A stretch of 6,947 bases of DNA, taken from contig CAMLNA010000183.1 of the NCBI GenBank assembly GCA_946481025.1, positions 1 through 6,947 of the forward strand, read 5' to 3'. Below the pieces are notes generated by a model that was not told the origin of the DNA, made no database searches, and worked only from the letters and a program-made list of their open reading frames with translations. Source of the stretch: an uncultured Rivibacter sp. Lineage in GTDB: Bacteria > Pseudomonadota > Gammaproteobacteria > Burkholderiales > Burkholderiaceae. Positions 1 to 6,947 of this stretch are shown piece after piece; position 1 is the stretch's first letter, and every line of letters begins with the position of its first letter. The position numbers and the translations under genes were made by a program.

Positions 1-3089
<3,089 letters not shown>

Positions 3090-3094
3090 GGTGT

Positions 3095-3102
3095 CTCCTC
3101 CT
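3095..3102 (-). promoter_or_regulatory. Strong ribosome binding site fixing a TTG start
   Basis: The minus strand reads AGGAGGAGACACC and then TTG AGC CAC. The AGGAGG core is 7 bases from the TTG at 3089, ideal spacing for translation initiation. The in-frame ATG codons at 3110 and 3143 lie at or upstream of this site and lack their own. If either were used, the site would sit uselessly inside the gene. It is the best-looking Shine-Dalgarno sequence among the genes in this window. Confidence 0.8.
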
Positions 3103-3126
3103 GGTCGCATTGCTTGCGTGTCGTGT

Positions 3127-4380
3127 TCAGGCGCGGCTTGCAATGTAGCCGGCGCCTGCCTCGTCGCGCCACAGCCGGCGCGTATCGAACACCGCGTCGT
3201 GCAGCCGCGCGTGGCCCAGGCGCAGCCGGCGCTTCAGCACGAAGTCGAACAGCAGCGGGTTGTGCTCGCGGATCGACTGCAGCGGCGCGACGTCGCGCTC
3301 GTCGAGCAGGCCCGCTGCGGCCAGGCGGGCCGGGCTGTACAGCGGCATCACGCCCGGCAGCGGGTAGTCGGAGCCGTGCAGCAGGCGGGCGTGCCAGTCG
3401 TCGCGCTGCAGCAGCGTGCGCCACACCCTGACACCGCGATTGACCTGGAAGACGGCCGAGATGTCGGCGAACAGCAGCTCCCGCCAGGCCGGCTCGTCCA
3501 TCAGCCGGGCCCACAACTCGAAGGCCGGGCTGCGCGGCGCAGACGGGCGGTCGAGGTCGGCCGCATGGCCCAGTGACGCCGCATGCGCGACGATCACGCG
3601 CACGCCGGCTTCGAGCGGATGCCGCACCAGCAGCGGGTTGCCGAAGGCGGCTCGGTCGGCACCCGGCACGGCCTTCTCTTCGCCGCAATGCACGATGAGG
3701 GGCAGCCCTGCACGGGTCAGGCGCTCGTAGAACGGGCGGCAGCGCCGGTCGGCGAGGTCGATGTTCATCGCGCTCGGCAGCCACTTCACGGCCAGCGCGC
3801 CCTGCTGCAAGGCGGTGTCGAGGCGCTCCAGCGCATCTTCGCGGTAGGGGTGCACCGAAGCGACCCATCCGAAGCGTCCGGCCTGGGCCCTGGCCACCTT
3901 GGCGGCATGGCGGTTGGGCACGTGGAAGGTGGTCCAGTCCGCCTGCACGCGGCCGCGCTCGTCGCAGGCCTGGTCGAAGGCAAACAGCAGCCAGCGCGCA
4001 CCCGCCGGAAAGTCAGCCGCCAATTGCTGCAGCCGTGCCACGTAGGCGGCGTCGACCGACGGCACCTGCCGCGCAACGCAGGCGGCGTTGAGGATGACCT
4101 TGCGGCGCAACACCTCGCCCGGGTGCCACCACTCGTTCATGGCCGCATGGATGCTGCAGCCCGAGCCGGAGTCCCCGTTGCCCAGCAGGTGGGCATGCAC
4201 GTCCCACAGGCCGCCGGGCTCGATGCCTTCGAACGCTTCAGCCACCAGAGGGTGCTGTGCCAGGCGGCCCGGCAGCGGGTCGCGGCACGGGTTGCGCAAG
4301 GGCGCTGCATGGGCCTGCAGCGCGCTGAAGAGGCCTGCGCCCGCGGCGAGCGAGCAGCACAGGAGGTGACGGCGGTTCAT
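3127..4380 (-). CDS. Exported metal-dependent amidohydrolase-family protein with Tat-like signal
   Basis: The 417-residue protein belongs to the amidohydrolase superfamily (TIM-barrel metal hydrolases, Amidohydro_2-like). The expected metal ligands are all visible: DVHAH (H62, H64), K199 in ALAVKW as a possible carboxylated or bridging lysine, H231 in LIVHCGEE, H266 in VIVAHAASLG and D338 in HGSDYP. The N-terminus MNRRHLLCC followed by a hydrophobic stretch and QAHA|AP (about residues 22-27) looks like a signal peptide. The RR pair suggests Tat export, sensible for an enzyme that folds around metal in the cytoplasm, although the motif is not canonical. An alternative ATG 18 bases upstream (4398) overlaps the preceding stop as ATGA and would add MKDAGL. 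The chosen ATG has AAGGA 10 bases upstream, so either could serve. The substrate is unknown. It is coupled to the DUF2145 gene before it, suggesting a joint role in the envelope. Confidence 0.85.
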   Translation of the reverse strand: MNRRHLLCCSLAAGAGLFSALQAHAAPLRNPCRDPLPGRLAQHPLVAEAFEGIEPGGLWDVHAHLLGNGDSGSGCSIHAAMNEWWHPGEVLRRKVILNAACVARQVPSVDAAYVARLQQLAADFPAGARWLLFAFDQACDERGRVQADWTTFHVPNRHAAKVARAQAGRFGWVASVHPYREDALERLDTALQQGALAVKWLPSAMNIDLADRRCRPFYERLTRAGLPLIVHCGEEKAVPGADRAAFGNPLLVRHPLEAGVRVIVAHAASLGHAADLDRPSAPRSPAFELWARLMDEPAWRELLFADISAVFQVNRGVRVWRTLLQRDDWHARLLHGSDYPLPGVMPLYSPARLAAAGLLDERDVAPLQSIREHNPLLFDFVLKRRLRLGHARLHDAVFDTRRLWRDEAGAGYIASRA

Positions 4381-4394
4381 CAGGCCGGCGTCCT

Positions 4395-5183
4395 TCATCG
4401 CACGACGAATTCGCCGCTGCCCAGGCCGCTGCGCTGCAGCCAGGCAAACACCGAGTCGACCGTGACGGTCTCGATGCGGTCGGCAAAGCGCTTGCTGTTC
4501 GGGTGGTCGTCGAACGTCACGTTGGCCGCGGTGACCCGCGCGCCCAGGCGGGTGAGGGCGCCCAGCCGCAAGGGCGTCGGCTGGTAGTCGCGCAGCTGCA
4601 GCCAGGCCTGCGCCTGGGCGCGGCTGGCAGCGCGCGGCTCCATCGCGCCGGCGAGCGTTTCGATGGCCCATTGGTTGGACTGCTGGTAGCGCTGGGCCCA
4701 CGGGTAGGCCACCATGTTGTAGTGCGGCGAATGCCACGACGCGACACGCTGGTTGTCACGCAGCAGCGGCAGCAGTTGCTGCTGCACTTCGGGCGCCAGC
4801 ACGACGACACCCGCTTCATGGCGGTGCAGCCGGTCCAGGAAGAACTCGCCCAGCCCCTGCCGATAGACGGCCGCCTCGGCCGTGCCGCAGTGGTTGAGCT
4901 TGTGCACCACGCGCCAGCCGGCGGCCCCCGGCTCCCGGTAGGCGAAGCCCAGGTGCGAGTAGTGCAGCCCGTAGCGGCTGAGGTCCTGGCCGGCGCGTGC
5001 GATCACCACCACCTGCGCACCGGTACCGTCGAGCCGCCTGGCCGTGGCGGCGGCCAGCTCCATGGCGCGCTCGACGCTGCGAACGTCCAGCGGCTGCGTC
5101 TCGCAGGGCCGGCCCGCCTGTGCCGTGGTGACGACGAGCAGGCCCGCCGCGCAGGCTGCCCGCAGGAACGAGGACGGCTTCAT
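4395..5183 (-). CDS. Exported DUF2145 family protein
   Basis: The 262-residue protein matches my memory of the DUF2145 family, whose function is unknown. A signal peptide is visible (MKPSSFLRAACAAGLLVVTT, cleavage near AQA|GR at 23/24), so it is probably periplasmic. The mature part starts with GRPCETQ and has the conserved-looking blocks YGLHYSHLGFAYRE (71-84), HKLNHCGT (94-101), VYRQGLGEFFLDRL (106-119), HYNMVAYPWAQRYQQSNQW (154-172) and TFDDHPNSKRF (223-233). C27 and C99 are the only cysteines after cleavage and could form a disulfide. The start ATG at 5183 overlaps the TGA of the gene before it (ATGA), and its own TGA overlaps an ATG of the amidohydrolase frame in the same way, which indicates translational coupling on both sides. 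Family assignment is from recognition of motifs; the function is not known. Confidence 0.8.
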   Translation of the reverse strand: MKPSSFLRAACAAGLLVVTTAQAGRPCETQPLDVRSVERAMELAAATARRLDGTGAQVVVIARAGQDLSRYGLHYSHLGFAYREPGAAGWRVVHKLNHCGTAEAAVYRQGLGEFFLDRLHRHEAGVVVLAPEVQQQLLPLLRDNQRVASWHSPHYNMVAYPWAQRYQQSNQWAIETLAGAMEPRAASRAQAQAWLQLRDYQPTPLRLGALTRLGARVTAANVTFDDHPNSKRFADRIETVTVDSVFAWLQRSGLGSGEFVVR

Positions 5184-5608
5184 CGCGTGATCCGCTCGTT
5201 GTAGAGCAACGAGGCGCCGAGCTCGTTGGGAATGAAGGCCAGGGCCTGGCCTGCGGCCGACAGCACCCAGCCCGCGCTCACCGCGGTGACGAGCACGCCG
5301 GTGCCGACCACGACCGACGCGGCGCCCATCGCCTGCCCGGCCCAGCGCACGGTGGCCCGCGCGCCGTCGGACGCCCGCTCGAGTACCCACACCGTGCCGG
5401 TGGCCGAGGCCTCGACCGCCACCACGGTGAGGGCGGCGCCGGCCGACAGGATCACCACCGGCGCCGTGACCGATACCGCCACCGGCAGCATCGACAGCGT
5501 GCTGGCATCGGACAGGGCGGACTGCGCACGCGCCGCAGGGGCTGTTGCCAGGGCCAACGAAATGGACAAGGCGAGCGCGGGCAGGGAGAACAGCTTGTGC
5601 TGGTTCAT
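5180..5608 (-). CDS. Small exported or membrane protein of unknown function
   Basis: The 142-residue protein begins with a clear signal peptide (MNQHKLFSLPALALSISLAL, cleavage near ARA|QS at 28/29). After that come two Ala/Val-rich hydrophobic stretches at about 42-68 and 93-125, separated by a more polar segment TVWVLERASDGARATVRWAG. The C-terminus AFIPNELGASLLYNERITR is polar. It may sit in the inner membrane or in the periplasm. It resembles small proteins that I recall only vaguely under the name STM0539 family; that link is tentative. No strong ribosome site precedes the ATG; GGAG lies about 10 bases upstream. It starts 28 bases after the YiaA/B-like gene, and its TGA overlaps the DUF2145 start codon, so the two are probably made together. 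An upstream in-frame extension to 5701 overlaps the neighbouring gene and lacks a signal peptide at its N-terminus, so it was not used. Confidence 0.75.
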   Translation of the reverse strand: MNQHKLFSLPALALSISLALATAPAARAQSALSDASTLSMLPVAVSVTAPVVILSAGAALTVVAVEASATGTVWVLERASDGARATVRWAGQAMGAASVVVGTGVLVTAVSAGWVLSAAGQALAFIPNELGASLLYNERITR

Positions 5609-5636
5609 GGCGGAGGAGCTCCGGTGCTTGTTGGGC

Positions 5637-6095
5637 TTACTGCGTTTCGCGGGCAGCGTGGCGCTGCGCGCGGGCTTCGGCGAGGTCGGCCTCGTAGGCA
5701 TCGCGCAAGGTCTTGGCCAGCGTGAAGGCGCTGGAGATCAGGAACAGCCAGCTCACCACCAGGAAGGCCTTGTAGGTCGGGTTGATGGCCATGCGCCACA
5801 GGCCCCAGCCGGTGAGCCCCATGGCGAATGCAAAGCCGCCCCACACCACCAGCTTCCACATCGGCGTGTCGGTGGGGCGCGCCTCGTTGTCGCGCACGAA
5901 CTTGGCCAGCGCGAAGGCGGTCGACAGACAGAAGACGTAGCCCATCACCATGAACGCGCGGTCCAGGTCTTCGCCCGGCAGCCAGGCGAGGCCGACGCCG
6001 CACAGCGACACGGCCACGCCGAAGGAGATCCACACCTGGGCCTTCCAGGCCTGGGTGTCACGGCGCACGACGACGATGGGAGAGGCACTCTGCAT
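5637..6095 (-). CDS. YiaA/YiaB-type inner membrane protein with two tandem YiaAB repeats
   Basis: The 152-residue protein has two copies of the YiaAB two-helix unit, at about residues 17-70 and 80-133. Each ends in a similar block: STAFALAKFVRDN and SSAFTLAKTLRDA. Four transmembrane helices are therefore expected, with a charged Ala/Glu/Arg tail at the cytoplasmic or periplasmic end. The length and repeat layout fit E. coli YiaA, whose role is unknown. The ATG at 6095 is chosen because GAGGG lies just upstream and the family usually starts close to the xxxRDTxAWxAQVWISFG segment. An ATG at 6119 would add eight residues (MFNHPRGF) and has no ribosome site. It is the first gene of the minus-strand series, facing the XRE-type regulator across the intergenic region. 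Confidence 0.85.
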   Translation of the reverse strand: MQSASPIVVVRRDTQAWKAQVWISFGVAVSLCGVGLAWLPGEDLDRAFMVMGYVFCLSTAFALAKFVRDNEARPTDTPMWKLVVWGGFAFAMGLTGWGLWRMAINPTYKAFLVVSWLFLISSAFTLAKTLRDAYEADLAEARAQRHAARETQ

Positions 6096-6174
6096 AAACC
6101 CTCGCGGGTGGTTGAACATGGGGGCGCATGTTCTTCACCCGCCGGGTCGGGGTCAACGAGGCGCGACGTTGTCC

Positions 6175-6202
6175 ATCTGAGCTGGACGGAAGGTATCGTC
6201 AA
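6175..6202 (-). promoter_or_regulatory. Possible promoter of the minus-strand gene series
   Basis: Reading the minus strand, TTGACG (6202-6197) is a five-of-six match to a -35 box. TCAGAT (6180-6175), 16 bases on, is a three-of-six match to a -10 box. Transcription would start near 6168, leaving a leader of roughly 50-75 bases before the YiaA/B-like gene. The -35 box lies inside the palindrome. The -10 box is poor, so this remains tentative. Confidence 0.25.
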
Positions 6203-6212
6203 ACGATACGAT
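6183..6212 (+). promoter_or_regulatory. Possible promoter of the XRE regulator
   Basis: TGGACG (6183-6188) and TACGAT (6207-6212) each match the sigma-70 consensus at four of six positions and are 18 bases apart. The -10 box ends 6 bases before the ATG, so transcription would begin at or next to the A of the start codon, giving a leaderless message. That agrees with the absence of a ribosome binding site. The candidate operator covers most of the spacer. The assignment is weak on sequence alone. Confidence 0.3.
6193..6209. promoter_or_regulatory. Perfect 17-bp palindrome, candidate operator of the XRE regulator
   Basis: The sequence GTATCGTCAAACGATAC has 7-bp arms (GTATCGT and ACGATAC) around a 3-base centre, with no mismatch. 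It ends 9 bases before the regulator's ATG, in the divergent intergenic region. It is AT-richer than its surroundings. Size and symmetry fit a site for a dimeric helix-turn-helix protein. It also holds TTGACG on the minus strand, a good -35 box for the divergent series, so binding there could block both directions. The binding protein is inferred, not shown. Confidence 0.6.
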
Positions 6213-6218
6213 CTGCCC

Positions 6219-6947
6219 ATGAGCACCACCCTCGATCTCATCACCACGCTGAAGGCCGAACTCAAGTCGGCGGGCCTCACCTATGCCGACCTGGCGCGCG
6301 AGCTGGGCATGGCCGAGTCGAGCATCAAGCGCATGTTCGCCAAGGGCGACATGCCGCTCACCCGGGTGGACGAGATCTGCCGCGTGCTGAAGACCGACTT
6401 CGCCGAGCTGGCGCGGCAGGTGGCGGCGAACAAGCCGCAGAGCCGCGAGCTCACGCTGGAGCAGGAAAAGGCGGTGGTGGCCGACCGCCGGCTGCTGCTG
6501 CTGGCGATCTGCTGCGTGAGCCAGTGGACCTTCGAGCAGATGACCACCACCTACGACTTCACCGAGGCAGAGTGCGTGAAGTACCTGGTGCAGCTCGACA
6601 AGCTCGGGTTCATCGAGCTGCGCCCGATGAACCGCTACCGCCTCAAGGTGGCCAAGGGCTTCCGCTGGCGCCCCAACGGCCCGGTGATGCAGTACTTCAG
6701 GGCCGAGGTCGTGCAGGACTACTACGCCGGCGGCTTCGACGGCGAGGGCGAGCTGCTGCTGCTGGTGCACGGCTCCATCGGCAAGAGCCTGGCCGCGGGC
6801 TTCGTCGAGCGCCTGCAGCGCATCGGGCAGGACTTCGCGCAGCAGCACCTGGCCGACCAGCGGCTGCCGGCGTCGCAACGCACGCCTTACACGCTGGTGG
6901 TGGGGATGCGGTCCTGGCTGTTCGCGGCGTTCAGGGACCTGAAGCGG
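6219..6947 (+). CDS. XRE-type helix-turn-helix transcriptional regulator, open at the window end
   Basis: The 243 visible codons have no stop before the window edge. Residues about 8-68 form a Cro/C1-type helix-turn-helix: LKAELKSAGLTYADLARELG, then MAESSIKRMFAKGD as the recognition region, then LTRVDEICRVLKTDFAELA. The rest (about 75-243) is an unrecognised, probably regulatory or dimerisation region. It contains a possible second winged-helix-like stretch (WTFEQMTTTYDFTEAECVKYLVQLDKLGFIELRPMNRYRLK, about 103-143) and an amphipathic C-terminal portion ending WLFAAFRDLKR. The codon pattern (G/C in third positions) is that of a real gene. No Shine-Dalgarno sequence is seen before the ATG. It is divergent from the YiaA/B-led gene series and may control it and itself through the palindrome just upstream; this is inferred from layout only. 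The true end is not visible. Confidence 0.88.
   Translation, partial: MSTTLDLITTLKAELKSAGLTYADLARELGMAESSIKRMFAKGDMPLTRVDEICRVLKTDFAELARQVAANKPQSRELTLEQEKAVVADRRLLLLAICCVSQWTFEQMTTTYDFTEAECVKYLVQLDKLGFIELRPMNRYRLKVAKGFRWRPNGPVMQYFRAEVVQDYYAGGFDGEGELLLLVHGSIGKSLAAGFVERLQRIGQDFAQQHLADQRLPASQRTPYTLVVGMRSWLFAAFRDLKR

Noticed and set aside
3583..4587. A 334-codon open frame on the plus strand
   Set aside because: It is antisense to the amidohydrolase and the end of the DUF2145 gene; no signal peptide or motif is visible.
5611..5623. Inverted repeat CGGAG-GAG-CTCCG before the small exported protein gene
   Set aside because: It is short and in GC-rich sequence, and no run of T follows. It probably reflects a weak ribosome site by chance symmetry.
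6137..6147. Short palindrome ACCCGCCGGGT considered as a terminator
   Set aside because: The arms are only 5 bp, no T-run follows in either direction, and it lies upstream of both divergent genes rather than after one.
6153..6878. A 241-codon minus-strand frame opposite the XRE regulator
   Set aside because: The product is His/Leu/Ala/Gln-rich without motifs, and the plus strand here encodes a clear helix-turn-helix.

Overview
The window is GC-rich chromosomal DNA, apparently from a betaproteobacterium of the Burkholderiales, probably Comamonadaceae or a close relative. This rests on the long-form (E. coli-type) ArgG, the fused LplT-PlsC protein, the strong third-position G/C bias and the YiaA/B and DUF2145 family proteins. 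The genus is not resolved. I see no rRNA, tRNA, CRISPR array, insertion sequence or phage gene.

Nearly everything lies on the minus strand as one tightly packed series. In transcription order, from right to left, it holds: a four-helix YiaA/B-type inner-membrane protein (6095-5637); a small exported or membrane protein (5608-5180); an exported DUF2145 protein (5183-4395); a metal-dependent amidohydrolase with a Tat-like signal (4398-3127); a fused LplT-like transporter and PlsC-like acyltransferase (3089-1158, TTG start); and argG (1120 to the left edge, cut at its 3' end). Two junctions are 4-base ATGA overlaps (5183/5180 and 4398/4395). The other three gaps are 28, 37 and 37 bases. No convincing terminator was seen between any of them, so one long transcript is possible, although argG and the acyltransferase gene may have their own control.

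The only divergent gene is at the right edge. It is a plus-strand XRE-type helix-turn-helix regulator starting at 6219 and open at the window end. The 123-base divergent intergenic region (6096-6218) carries a perfect 17-bp palindrome (6193-6209) just upstream of the regulator's start codon. It is a good candidate operator, and it overlaps possible promoters for both directions.

Functionally, argG (arginine synthesis) and the LplT-PlsC fusion (lysophospholipid uptake and reacylation) are housekeeping. The poorly characterised part is the set YiaA/B - small exported protein - DUF2145 - amidohydrolase. All four products appear to be membrane or exported, three are translationally coupled, and a possible dedicated regulator faces them. 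This is the best candidate in the window for an undescribed envelope function, but its substrate and role cannot be read from sequence alone.
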